Source: a virus
IMG/VR virus record: IMGVR_UViG_3300020187_000144
Coordinates: 1 to 29,811 of that record
Length of the DNA: 29,811 bases
Direction: 5' to 3' (one strand)
In this document: one piece after another, positions 17,738 through 24,872 of the stretch
How positions within the stretch are numbered: the first letter of the stretch is position 1
Layout of the letters: every line of letters starts with the position of its first letter
Position numbers and translations under genes: made by a program
Notes under the pieces: model-generated
Seen by the model: the letters and a program-made list of their open reading frames with translations, nothing else
Databases searched by the model: none
What the model was told of the DNA's origin: nothing

Positions 17738-19947
17738 ATATACTGAGCGTTGGCAAGTCACCTAAAGATGTAGCCGAGCGTATTTCGAGAGAAGTGCCTC
17801 GTAGCGTACAGCTACAAACATTGATAGATACATATCCAGAAGGCGTTCAAAGGGGTAAAGAATTTTATATTGGATCTCTTCGTGGTGAGGCAGGAAAGTC
17901 TATGGTTATTAACATAGACATGCAAAGTCCTTGGTTTCTTAACGGGAAAGATTTCGAATCAGGTGAAGGTGTCGGGGGCATATGCAAGATATTTAAAGAA
18001 GGTCGGGGCTATTCACTAGCTGAATGCGTTGAATACTTTAAAGAATACATAAGCCCAGACTACGTTGCCCCGCCAGAAAACATTGTTAAGCCGAACAATC
18101 CGTCAAACTTTGCAGTTACAACTGCGCAGCAGGGATTTCCACAGCAACAAAAGAGCATGAGCATCAACTCAAGCACAGATTTTGAGGATGAATACAACTA
18201 TACCGACGAAAATGGCATAGTTATTGTATCAGTTCGTAAGTATTTTGAGAAAAATGTAGAAGGTGAATTGGTACTTGACGCATCTGGTAAGCCTAAAAAG
18301 CAGTTTCGTCAGTTTATGGAAGGTCGCCAAGGCATTCCAGAACCTAGACCTCTATACAATATCCCGAACATTTTGGATTCAGACAAAGTTATTTGGGTTG
18401 AAGGTGAGAAATGTGCTGATGCGCTTACATCTCTTGGGTATGTAGCAACTTGCACAATTGGCGGTGCTGGTATGTTGTCAGAAAACACAGCATATAAGTT
18501 TGATTTCACGCCGCTAAAAGGTAAAGAGCTAATACTTTGGCCTGATAATGACGCCGCAGGCAAGAAGCTTGCATCTATTGTTGAAGCTCAAGCGAAAGAA
18601 GCGGGCGTAAAGTCCACAATGATTCTTAAAATACCTACTACTAAGTCTGAAAAGTGGGATGCCGCTGATGCCGTTGAAGAGGGCTTTAACATTGAGAAGA
18701 TGCTCAAGAAGAATGAGAGAAGTGTAAAGAAACCAATTAACTTACTTGATGAAAGCCTGTTAGTTGACCAATACTTTATCGGGTCAGTGCCTGAGCAGAA
18801 GTTTCTCATTGGTGATACAATACCTCTTGGAGTTCCATGCGTATTTGCGGCGGCAGGAGATAGCGGTAAAGGCATGATGACACTTGATTTAGCCATGAAG
18901 GTTGCGTCAGGTACATCTATGCAGTCTGCTTTTGGTGGTTTAGTTGCAGAACACGGCGATGTCATATTAATTACAGCAGAAGATGACAAAGACGAAATGC
19001 ACAGACGTATTTCTCGTCTTGACCCTCAAAGACATAGAGAAGTTTACAGCCATAAACTGCGCGTCTTACCATTGCCAAACCTTGGTGGTGTCTTTCCTAT
19101 CATGCAGAAGTTCGACAATACATACTTGATGGGTGAAGAGTTCTCTCGGATTTATGATCAGATGCTAGAGATGGAAACGTTAAAGCTAATCGTAATTGAC
19201 CCTATGGCCTCGTTTGTTCACGCAGATGTAAACGCTGATCCGGCGGCAGGGGCTGCATTCATGAGTTTACTTGCACAGATGGCTACTGAAACTGGTGCTA
19301 CTGTTATGGTTAATCACCATATGGCAAAGATCAAAGACAACGATCCAGTCACAACACCAGAACAAGCGCGTAGTCTTATTCGTGGTACTTCTGCTATTGT
19401 TGATGGCGTTCGGTCTGCATTTGCGGTCTGGTCTGTCGATGAAGGCACAGGAAAACAACGCTGTCGTGATCTTAATGTAGAATATACGCGTAATGGTGTA
19501 TTTGATGGAGCTGTCGTTAAGTCAAATGGTCCTGCAAATCGAGATATTAGACATTTTATCCGTAATCCAAATACAGGTTTGCTTGAAGATAGATCACAAG
19601 ACATAAGGTCTATAACGATGTCACAATCTGTTCGGGATAGACTAGCGCATATTGTTGAGTTTGTTAGAATTAGAGAATTAGATGGTCGTGCCGTTACACA
19701 TGGTGGTGTCAATAGTGGTATATTCCATGCTATTCGTGAGTCGGAAGCTATTGAGCCTTGTGTAGTTTATTTGAAAAATGCAGGCCGTGAAACAACTATC
19801 AAGAAAGCCGTTACTGAAGCTCTCGCTATGGGAATGATACGAAAGTATGCCCTATCAACAGGTGGTGATGAGAGGTGGCTTGGCGTTATGGATGGATCAC
19901 TCGCTAGAGGTGAGTATGAGCGTCAAACAGGTCGAGATAACATTTGA
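17734..19947 (+). CDS. TOPRIM primase / RepA-like hexameric helicase fusion
   Basis: ATG 17734, in an ATGA overlap and preceded by GGGGAG, gives 737 residues; an upstream start at 17716 is poorer. The N-terminal 100 residues resemble the region before phage primase domains. TOPRIM follows: VEGEK near 222-226 and the metal-binding PDNDAAG near 269-275. The RecA-fold helicase has a P-loop AAAGDSGKGMMTLDLA near 371-386 and Walker B LIVIDPMASF near 487. The residue after the P-loop Lys is Gly rather than Ser/Thr. It would prime and unwind at the replication fork, using a polymerase not found in this window. Confidence 0.88.
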   Translation: MNILSVGKSPKDVAERISREVPRSVQLQTLIDTYPEGVQRGKEFYIGSLRGEAGKSMVINIDMQSPWFLNGKDFESGEGVGGICKIFKEGRGYSLAECVEYFKEYISPDYVAPPENIVKPNNPSNFAVTTAQQGFPQQQKSMSINSSTDFEDEYNYTDENGIVIVSVRKYFEKNVEGELVLDASGKPKKQFRQFMEGRQGIPEPRPLYNIPNILDSDKVIWVEGEKCADALTSLGYVATCTIGGAGMLSENTAYKFDFTPLKGKELILWPDNDAAGKKLASIVEAQAKEAGVKSTMILKIPTTKSEKWDAADAVEEGFNIEKMLKKNERSVKKPINLLDESLLVDQYFIGSVPEQKFLIGDTIPLGVPCVFAAAGDSGKGMMTLDLAMKVASGTSMQSAFGGLVAEHGDVILITAEDDKDEMHRRISRLDPQRHREVYSHKLRVLPLPNLGGVFPIMQKFDNTYLMGEEFSRIYDQMLEMETLKLIVIDPMASFVHADVNADPAAGAAFMSLLAQMATETGATVMVNHHMAKIKDNDPVTTPEQARSLIRGTSAIVDGVRSAFAVWSVDEGTGKQRCRDLNVEYTRNGVFDGAVVKSNGPANRDIRHFIRNPNTGLLEDRSQDIRSITMSQSVRDRLAHIVEFVRIRELDGRAVTHGGVNSGIFHAIRESEAIEPCVVYLKNAGRETTIKKAVTEALAMGMIRKYALSTGGDERWLGVMDGSLARGEYERQTGRDNI

Positions 19948-19973
19948 CAATCATGGGAAAATATGGCAATAAT
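19944..19973 (+). promoter_or_regulatory. Sigma70-type promoter
   Basis: TTGACA (19944-19949), 18-base spacer, AATAAT (19968-19973), then AAGGAGA and ATG 19996. The primase-helicase stop TGA lies inside the -35 box, as at 12761. It would drive the two small genes that follow. Confidence 0.6.
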
Positions 19974-19995
19974 CCCATCTTTAAGGAGAAATAAA

Positions 19996-20223
19996 ATGAT
20001 TCACATTTTTAAAGATAAGAAACCCACATTGGAAGAGGCACAGTCTCTTGTAGATGGGTATGTTGAAATGGTTCGTTCACCTATTCATGGAGATATTCAG
20101 ATTCTCGTCAATGAAGAAGGGTTATTGAAAGGGCTAGATTATAATAAGGAAGCATCTGAAACTTATGGGACGGGCATTGTAGGCAATGCAGTTGTCCTTA
20201 AAGGCGATGCTAGGTGGGACTAA
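19996..20223 (+). CDS. DUF3846-like protein
   Basis: ATG 19996 follows a strong AAGGAGAAATAAA site, giving 75 residues; upstream ATG 19963 falls in the promoter and has no ribosome site. The pattern LVDGYVEMV, IQILVNEEGLLKGLDYN and GIVGNAVVL matches DUF3846, a small family widespread in phages with unknown biochemical role. The stop overlaps the next start by one base. Confidence 0.75.
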   Translation: MIHIFKDKKPTLEEAQSLVDGYVEMVRSPIHGDIQILVNEEGLLKGLDYNKEASETYGTGIVGNAVVLKGDARWD

Positions 20224-20546
20224 TGGATAAAATTCCACAAAAAGTTGTTGATAAGTATCAAGATGTATATAAGCAGTTTTGGGAAATTCAAATGAAGAAA
20301 GATCGCAAAGCTAACCCAAAGCTTGATTCAATATCGCCTAACTATAAAAAAAGAAGAGCATCGTTTCACATTGTTAAAGATGAAAGCAGTGAAAAAGAAC
20401 CAAAAGCCCTTACAAAGCAAGCAACTACAATTAATATGTTGTTGCTTCGGGGCTTCGGGATTAAAGAAATATCAGCAGTTATACATACTTCTGAGAAAGC
20501 AATCGTAAAGATTAAAGATAAATACGAGCTGCCAAGAGAAAATTAA
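20223..20546 (+). CDS. Small helix-turn-helix-like protein
   Basis: ATG 20223 (TAATG overlap, AGGTGGG upstream) gives 107 residues; GTG 20214 is a weaker alternative. The C-terminal part, with TINMLLLRGFGIKEISAVIH then TSEKAIVKIKDKY, looks like an HTH with a recognition helix. The N-terminal part is very basic (KKDRKANPKL, YKKRRASF). This suggests a DNA-binding regulator of the replication operon. It converges with the prion-like gene, and the two stops overlap by four bases. Confidence 0.6.
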   Translation: MDKIPQKVVDKYQDVYKQFWEIQMKKDRKANPKLDSISPNYKKRRASFHIVKDESSEKEPKALTKQATTINMLLLRGFGIKEISAVIHTSEKAIVKIKDKYELPREN

Positions 20547-21715
20547 TAGAATTGCTGCGCTGGCTGCTGTCCATAACCTGAGAAATTGTTCGAGTTACCA
20601 TACTGCTGCGGCTGGTACGGGTTTGACATCGGGGCAAAACTACTCTGACCACCATAACCTTGACTCATTCCGTACCCGCCGTATTGTTGCGGCTGGGGAT
20701 AAGGCTGTTGATAAGGACTTTGCTGGTATCCGCCACCTTGCATTCCGTATTGCTGGTAAGGTGATTGCATTGGCTGCTGCCCATAACCCGAATAATTCAT
20801 AGGCTGCTGCATTCCATAATTCTGCTGCGGGCGCTGCATACCATAACCCGAATAATTCATCATTGGCTGCGGGCGCTGCATACCACCATAACCCGAATAA
20901 TTCATTGGCTGCTGGGGCCTGAACATTCCGAATCCACCCATAATACCTTGAGGTCTTTGCGGAAATTGAGGTCTTTGAGGAAATCCACCAAACATTCCCA
21001 TGCCCGTAGGTCTTTGACCGCCAATACCCATACCCATGTTCGGGTTACGATACTGCTGAGTCGCTTGGTACGTTTGATTTGCACCATAACTTCCTACTAA
21101 ATTTTTTTGAGCTTGAGTTAATCCACCCATAAACTCATCAAAAGCGGATTGATCAAACTTAGGTCCAGTATAATTAGGATTCATTGGATTGTTTGGGAGA
21201 TGCGAACCACTGTGTGGTGGCCTTCTTGGACTGAAATCAGGTTGAGGTTGATTAGTTTTAAGAGGTGGTTGACCAGAAAATGAAGCCATAGAATTTTTAC
21301 GCTCATCTCTATACTCTTCAAAAGTTTGATTTTCAGTCGGCAAAACAACACGACCCATAAATCCGTTGGCTCTTTGATCTGCGGCTTCTTTCTTTAGCCT
21401 ATCATATTCTCGCCTTACTGGATCAGAAGAAGGAAAAATAGGTTGGCTAAATAAATTAGGTCTAAGATTTCCACCACTAGGTAAAAGGCCACCAAATTTA
21501 TCTCTATTATTTTTATATTCTTCAAAGGTTTGACCTTCGGTTGGCAAAACAACTTGCCCCATAAAGCCTCCGGCTCTTCTATCTGCCGCTTCCTTTTTTA
21601 ACCTATCATATTGACTTCTTATATCTTCTGTAGGTTGGGTCATAATTCCAGAAGACAAACTAGGTCGTCCCATCTGCATCGGTCTAATTGATTTTGCGTA
21701 AGGTGAAGCTACCAT
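20543..21715 (-). CDS. Prion-like Q/P/G/Y-rich protein with duplicated N-terminal module
   Basis: The 390 residues split in two. At about 33-75 and 99-140 there are two near-identical modules (YDRLKKEAADRRAGGFMG and YDRLKKEAADQRANGFMG, each followed by VVLPTE-x-QTFEEY). From about residue 215 to the end the sequence is low complexity, dominated by Gln, Pro, Gly, Tyr and Met with repeats MNYSGYG, MQRPQ, GYGQQP and PYQQ. No membrane segment or signal peptide is visible. It has its own promoter with an operator across the -10, GGAG before ATG, and lies alone on the minus strand. Disorder with Tyr/Gln repeats suggests condensation or adhesive scaffolding, either in a replication compartment or in the virion; not established. 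Confidence 0.8.
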   Translation of the reverse strand: MVASPYAKSIRPMQMGRPSLSSGIMTQPTEDIRSQYDRLKKEAADRRAGGFMGQVVLPTEGQTFEEYKNNRDKFGGLLPSGGNLRPNLFSQPIFPSSDPVRREYDRLKKEAADQRANGFMGRVVLPTENQTFEEYRDERKNSMASFSGQPPLKTNQPQPDFSPRRPPHSGSHLPNNPMNPNYTGPKFDQSAFDEFMGGLTQAQKNLVGSYGANQTYQATQQYRNPNMGMGIGGQRPTGMGMFGGFPQRPQFPQRPQGIMGGFGMFRPQQPMNYSGYGGMQRPQPMMNYSGYGMQRPQQNYGMQQPMNYSGYGQQPMQSPYQQYGMQGGGYQQSPYQQPYPQPQQYGGYGMSQGYGGQSSFAPMSNPYQPQQYGNSNNFSGYGQQPAQQFY

Positions 21716-21734
21716 GTATAATCTCCGAGTGAAC

Positions 21735-21771
21735 TTGTTCGGGTTATACCATTTATTTAGTTTTCGATCAA
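21735..21771 (-). promoter_or_regulatory. Operator-overlapped promoter of the prion-like gene
   Basis: On the minus strand TTGATC (21766-21771) and TATAAC (21743-21748) are spaced by exactly 17. The TTGTTCGGGTTA motif (21735-21746, plus-strand orientation) overlaps the -10 and extends to the expected transcription start. A protein bound there would block RNA polymerase, which is the best evidence that the motif is an operator. Confidence 0.65.
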
Positions 21772-21812
21772 TAATTGATTGACTGTGAATTTGTGTTGTT
21801 TATAAAAGCACG

Positions 21813-21926
21813 GCAAGGCGGTTAAATTTAATCAGATTTAAACGGGCAAAGTTAATATCAGATCAGAACTTAGATAAATTCGCTACCAAATGCGCTAACA
21901 TTTAAACGAATTCATCGCCGCCTTGC
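21813..21926. other. Noncoding spacer closed by a 9-bp inverted repeat
   Basis: GCAAGGCGG (21813-21821) and CCGCCTTGC (21918-21926) are perfect complements enclosing 96 bases that contain further short inverted repeats (TTAAAT/ATTTAA; ATTCG/CGAAT). The spacer lies between the end of the methylase operon and the start of the prion-like gene on the same strand. No convincing ORF was seen. It could fold as an RNA or serve as a processing or termination element; no U-run follows. Confidence 0.35.
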
Positions 21927-21930
21927 GCGA

Positions 21931-22149
21931 CTATTTCCCTAAATTGATAGGTCTTAATTTTGGCATAAGAGTGCTAGACGATACCCTGTCTGTTTCAATA
22001 CATTGCCCCATACTATCCATATCCTCATATGGTTTGTATGCTTCTGGCAGCGCATTTCCACACTCATATGCGTTTCTATACAAAGTTTTCTTTTGAACTT
22101 CTGTGCCTTCTATAACATATGTCAGCACAAGCATTGTGTAAAAAGTCAT
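21931..22149 (-). CDS. Small hypothetical protein
   Basis: The 72-residue product starts in an ATGA overlap with the upstream DUF6378-like gene, with GAGGAAGAATT as ribosome site. It opens with a hydrophobic strand (MTFYTMLVLTYVIEG) and has two cysteines (C30, C50). It is the last gene of the methylase operon. No family recognised. Confidence 0.65.
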   Translation of the reverse strand: MTFYTMLVLTYVIEGTEVQKKTLYRNAYECGNALPEAYKPYEDMDSMGQCIETDRVSSSTLMPKLRPINLGK

Positions 22150-22478
22150 AATTCTTCCTCATGTTTTTCGAACTTTCCGTTGGCATCAATTTTCGGGATT
22201 GTAGTACGCTTTCTCTTCCCTGCGATCTCACCGCCGCACGCCATGTAACCTGCACCATCGACCCAATTGTCGGGGTGTTCGGGATTTGATTTGATGCGTG
22301 CAACTTTTAATAGGTTCATCATAACTCCAACTTCATGCGGATTAATCACAATACCTAAATACGTTGACCAAAAATCCGCGATCATCTTGAAGTTATCTTC
22401 CATATCGCCATGATCAGACGCTCTGTCTTTGGTTACATACTGTTTAGCCATGTCCAATATATCTGCTCTGTTAGTCAT
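22146..22478 (-). CDS. DUF6378-like phage protein
   Basis: The 110 residues follow a pattern I recognise from many phages: DRASDHGDMEDNFKMIADFW, STYLG, VGVMMNLLKVARIKSNPEH, DNWVDGAGYMACGGE. The conserved His, Asp and Glu positions in a helical frame recall MazG/HisE-like all-alpha folds, but I would not claim nucleotide hydrolysis. It overlaps the methyltransferase stop by eight bases and the next gene by four. Confidence 0.75.
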   Translation of the reverse strand: MTNRADILDMAKQYVTKDRASDHGDMEDNFKMIADFWSTYLGIVINPHEVGVMMNLLKVARIKSNPEHPDNWVDGAGYMACGGEIAGKRKRTTIPKIDANGKFEKHEEEL

Positions 22479-23772
22479 TTTGCTCTTCCTCTTCTATTTT
22501 TTTTATTCTCTCACCAATCCATCTCATAACTGGAACTGCCATTGAATTACCCATAGCCTTATATCTATGACCATTTGGACAATCTTCTGGCTCTTTTCCG
22601 CGCCATGAAATTTGACTGTAATTATCAGGAAAGCCCTGCAGCCGTTCGCATTCTTTGGGTGTCATTCGCCTAACAATATTAGTACATATCATAGGTTTTG
22701 TCGCTAAGTCAGCGCCACCTTGTCCGTAGCTTGCAGTTAAAGACATAGTTACATCAGACAAAGTAGTTTCACCTGTAGCTACAGCAACAATAGGCATATT
22801 TCCACCACCTGTTCCATACTTAGCCGTTACTGTTGAACATACTTCTGGCAACTCCTTAACTCTGCTATCCTGAGCGTGATGTTCATAAACAACTGCGTGA
22901 ACATCAGTAGCTGTTTGACAAGGAGATAAATCTAAAAAAGGCTCTACTTGATTACCGCCATTTTCTGGCTTTCTTCCTATCCAATTTCCGGGCAAAGCAT
23001 ATGTAACTGCTAAGTTTTCAGAACCACCACCTATATCACCGCCTTGCGCCCTAAGTGTCCCAACACCTTCTTTATATCCTGCAATACTCGAAGGCGTAAA
23101 AACAAGCGCATCTGTCTCTACTCTGGAGTTTCCTGTGCGACTATAAGGAGGGCCTGTGCCAACTGTCGGGGCAACTTTTTGCCTCTCTTCTCTGCTCGGC
23201 GCAGGATTCCCTGACAGGCTTTCGGACTCAAATAAAACACTTGCGGCACTTCGCCAATCTCCAAGACATCCGACAACGAAGACACGGCGGCGTCTTTGTG
23301 GAACTCCGAAGTATTGAGCGTCCAAGATTCTCCATGAAAACCCATACCCGATTTTCCCCAACGCCGTGATGAAGGTTCCAAAATCTCGTCCTCCGTTAGA
23401 TGACAAGACTCCGGGTACATTTTCCCAGACAAGCCATTTGGGCTTAAATCGTTCAGCCATTGCAAGATAGGTGAGCATAAGGTTTCCTCTTGGGTCATCA
23501 AGTCCTTTGCGAAGTCCTGCGACTGAGAAGGATTGACATGGGGTTCCGCCAACAAGAAGGTCAATTGTTTTGTCATTATTCCATTCCTTAAATTTTGTCA
23601 TGTCTCCATGATTTGGTATTTCGGGGTAGTGATGTTGCAATACAGCACTTGGAAATGGTTCAATCTCGCTAAACCATTGCGGTTCAAAGCCTAAATCGTG
23701 CCAAGCTACTGTAGCAGCTTCAACGCCAGAACATACTGAACCATATTTTAATTTAAAATTTTTATCCCCCAT
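22471..23772 (-). CDS. DNA (cytosine-5-)-methyltransferase
   Basis: The 433 residues contain the C5-MTase motifs in order: motif I GSVCSGVEAA (11-20), acidic E36, motif IV GGTPCQSFS with catalytic C79, motif VI WENV (E117), motif VIII QRRRRVFVVG near 160, and motifs IX/X at the C-terminus (TPKECERLQGFPDNY; YKAMGNSMAVPV). About 200 residues between VIII and IX form the target-recognition region, including SESLSGNPAPSREE. It would methylate cytosine in a specific site, probably to protect phage DNA from host restriction. No partner restriction enzyme is visible. It overlaps the Fis-type gene by 11 bases and contains an overprinted ORF. Confidence 0.92.
   Translation of the reverse strand: MGDKNFKLKYGSVCSGVEAATVAWHDLGFEPQWFSEIEPFPSAVLQHHYPEIPNHGDMTKFKEWNNDKTIDLLVGGTPCQSFSVAGLRKGLDDPRGNLMLTYLAMAERFKPKWLVWENVPGVLSSNGGRDFGTFITALGKIGYGFSWRILDAQYFGVPQRRRRVFVVGCLGDWRSAASVLFESESLSGNPAPSREERQKVAPTVGTGPPYSRTGNSRVETDALVFTPSSIAGYKEGVGTLRAQGGDIGGGSENLAVTYALPGNWIGRKPENGGNQVEPFLDLSPCQTATDVHAVVYEHHAQDSRVKELPEVCSTVTAKYGTGGGNMPIVAVATGETTLSDVTMSLTASYGQGGADLATKPMICTNIVRRMTPKECERLQGFPDNYSQISWRGKEPEDCPNGHRYKAMGNSMAVPVMRWIGERIKKIEEEEQND
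23118..23576 (-). CDS. Overprinted protein nested in the methyltransferase gene
   Basis: This 152-residue frame lies wholly inside the methyltransferase gene on the same strand, shifted by one base. ATG 23576 has AAGGA ten bases upstream. The C-terminus (SLSDVLEIGEVPQVFYLSPK, then ACQGILRRAEKRGKKLP) matches, from memory, a recurrent phage hypothetical family (YxLSxxACxGILRRAxxRGKxLP) whose genes overlap Dcm-type methyltransferases. That recurrence, rather than ORF length, makes me list it as real. Function unknown; a basic C-terminal helix could bind nucleic acid or the methylase itself. Confidence 0.55.
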   Translation of the reverse strand: MTKQLTFLLAEPHVNPSQSQDFAKDLMTQEETLCSPILQWLNDLSPNGLSGKMYPESCHLTEDEILEPSSRRWGKSGMGFHGESWTLNTSEFHKDAAVSSLSDVLEIGEVPQVFYLSPKACQGILRRAEKRGKKLPRQLAQALLIVAQETPE

Positions 23773-24046
23773 CTTTAATATCCAGTCGTTTCATCCAATT
23801 TACTAAAACCTGATAGCTCTTTAACCCGAGCAAGTCTGCGGCTTCGTGTAATGTCGGGACTTTATTTAAAGCTCTGTTAACATAGTCACGTTTTAAATTA
23901 TCAACCGCTGCGGTAACATCAAAGTCCTCTTCGAACTTATCTAAAGGCAAGTAACCCTCAACATCGGACTTCAATGCCTCTAAATCTGATTGCGTTTTAA
24001 TTTCATTCAAGCGATCAAGAATGTATCTGAAAGTTGGTCTTTCCAT
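23762..24046 (-). CDS. Fis-type (HTH_8) DNA-binding protein
   Basis: ATG 24046 follows AAGGAGACAAGTAAT and gives 94 residues; the longer frame from 24082 lacks a ribosome site. The C-terminal 40 residues (RDYVNRALNKVPTLHEAADL, then LGLKSYQVLVNWMKRLDI) match the Fis-type HTH_8 pattern: AL, AA-x-LG, and a basic recognition helix. The N-terminal half is an acidic helix, perhaps for dimerisation. It lies just before the methyltransferase and overlaps it, so it may regulate this operon or the phage operators. Confidence 0.7.
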   Translation of the reverse strand: MERPTFRYILDRLNEIKTQSDLEALKSDVEGYLPLDKFEEDFDVTAAVDNLKRDYVNRALNKVPTLHEAADLLGLKSYQVLVNWMKRLDIKDGG

Positions 24047-24047
24047 A

Positions 24048-24194
24048 TTACTTGTCTCCTTCCAACTTAACAACAAGATCACGCTTAAACCTTACAGCTT
24101 CAGCCTTCGGGTCTTTCGCGTGAATAATATCGTTAAGACGCACAAGGACATCTTTAATGTCCATGCGCTCCCCTTTTAAATTCCATTTTGCCAT
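24048..24194 (-). CDS. Small basic/acidic hypothetical protein (48 aa)
   Basis: Reading the minus strand from ATG 24194 gives a 48-residue protein beginning MAKWNLKGERMDIKDVLVRL and ending VVKLEGDK, almost all helix-forming and charged. GGGAAGGAC lies at good spacing before the ATG. An internal ATG at 24164 has GGGGAG only three bases upstream and is less likely. The start overlaps the upstream stop by one base (TAATG) and the next ATG follows one base after its stop, so it belongs to the operon. Confidence 0.6.
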   Translation of the reverse strand: MAKWNLKGERMDIKDVLVRLNDIIHAKDPKAEAVRFKRDLVVKLEGDK

Positions 24195-24265
24195 TACCAG
24201 TCCTTCCCAAATATTTTTGCGAAAACCTCGTCAAGCATACGCTCAAGCTCTATGTCTTTTTTCAT
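24194..24265 (-). CDS. Micro-ORF (23 aa)
   Basis: ATG 24265 to TAA encodes 23 residues (starting MKKDIELERMLDEVFAKIFG, ending KDW). AAAGGAAGACCA gives a proper ribosome site, the start sits in an ATGA overlap and the stop in a TAATG overlap, as for its neighbours. It may be a true small amphipathic-helix protein or a coupling cistron that carries ribosomes to the next gene. Confidence 0.45.
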   Translation of the reverse strand: MKKDIELERMLDEVFAKIFGKDW

Positions 24266-24408
24266 TGGTCTTCCTTTTTCTTTTCGACTGAAATTAAAAA
24301 TTTTACATGAACAAAACCGCCCTGCATCGAACTGATTGTGTAATGATTTGGACAAGTCTTTAACCAAGTTAAAAACTCTTCTAAATTTTCTACTTGCGCA
24401 TTATTCAT
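24262..24408 (-). CDS. Small hypothetical protein (48 aa)
   Basis: ATG 24408 with GAGGGAGATTACTA upstream encodes 48 residues: a helix (MNNAQVENLEEFLTWLKTCP) then a beta-prone segment (HYTISSMQGGFVHVKFLISV) and a Lys/Glu tail. Start and stop overlap the flanking genes by one and four bases. No family recognised. Confidence 0.6.
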   Translation of the reverse strand: MNNAQVENLEEFLTWLKTCPNHYTISSMQGGFVHVKFLISVEKKKEDQ

Positions 24409-24740
24409 TAGTAATCTCCCTCTAATACTGGCTCCAACGCATCAAATTGCTCCTGCGCCCATTCGGGAACGCCGTTCTCCTCGTCATGAAGGTCTAAAAC
24501 GCTTTGCGCGATAAAGTATACAGCTTTGGCTGTTTGATCTTCAAAAGTGCCTGTATCCCGATCAAGACGTAAAACACGAATAGACGTGCAGTCCTTGCAA
24601 TGATCATATGCCATGTGGCAAGCATCTTTAAAATTTTCGGGCAGCTCCTCAGCATGGGCTAAGTTGTTGTAAAACTTCTTTTCCGTGCCGTGCATGAAGT
24701 GACCTGATGAAGTGATAAGCCATTGAAATGATTGTGTCAT
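24408..24740 (-). CDS. Hypothetical protein heading the methylase operon
   Basis: I choose ATG 24740, preceded by AAAGGTAATAAG, giving 110 residues. The frame stays open to 24938 but that extension crosses a promoter and a terminator. The protein is acidic with a helical C-terminus (VPEWAQEQFDALEPVLEGDY); the middle contains HMAYDHCKDC, a His/Cys-rich spot that could bind metal. It is the first gene after the 24754-24796 promoter. No family recognised. Confidence 0.65.
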   Translation of the reverse strand: MTQSFQWLITSSGHFMHGTEKKFYNNLAHAEELPENFKDACHMAYDHCKDCTSIRVLRLDRDTGTFEDQTAKAVYFIAQSVLDLHDEENGVPEWAQEQFDALEPVLEGDY

Positions 24741-24753
24741 CTTATTACCTTTC

Positions 24754-24796
24754 TTTGCTAGACCTAATACATAACATTTCTTATGTTCGGGGTCAA
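24754..24796 (-). promoter_or_regulatory. Promoter with operator core in the spacer
   Basis: On the minus strand TTGACC (24791-24796) and TATGTA (24768-24773) are 17 bases apart. The spacer begins with CCGAACA, the complement of TGTTCGG, so an operator-like core lies between the boxes. TCTAGCAAA (24754-24762) follows just before the ribosome site AAAGG. Confidence 0.5.
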
Positions 24797-24827
24797 GGGC
24801 ATAGATAAGAAAATTTATGTTCGGGAT

Positions 24828-24872
24828 AAAAAAACCCCGACATTGCAGTGCGAAACCTAGCCAGTCGGGGTT
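24828..24872 (-). terminator. Intrinsic terminator (leftward)
   Basis: AACCCCGAC (24833-24841) and GTCGGGGTT (24864-24872) form a perfect 9-bp stem around 22 bases. Read leftward the stem is followed by a run of T (seven A on the plus strand, 24828-24834, partly in the stem). It ends the candidate small RNA. Confidence 0.8.

Noticed and set aside
20765-21100. Plus-strand ORF with HRLLHSIILL-type repeats
   Set aside because: It is the complement of the low-complexity repeats of the prion-like gene.
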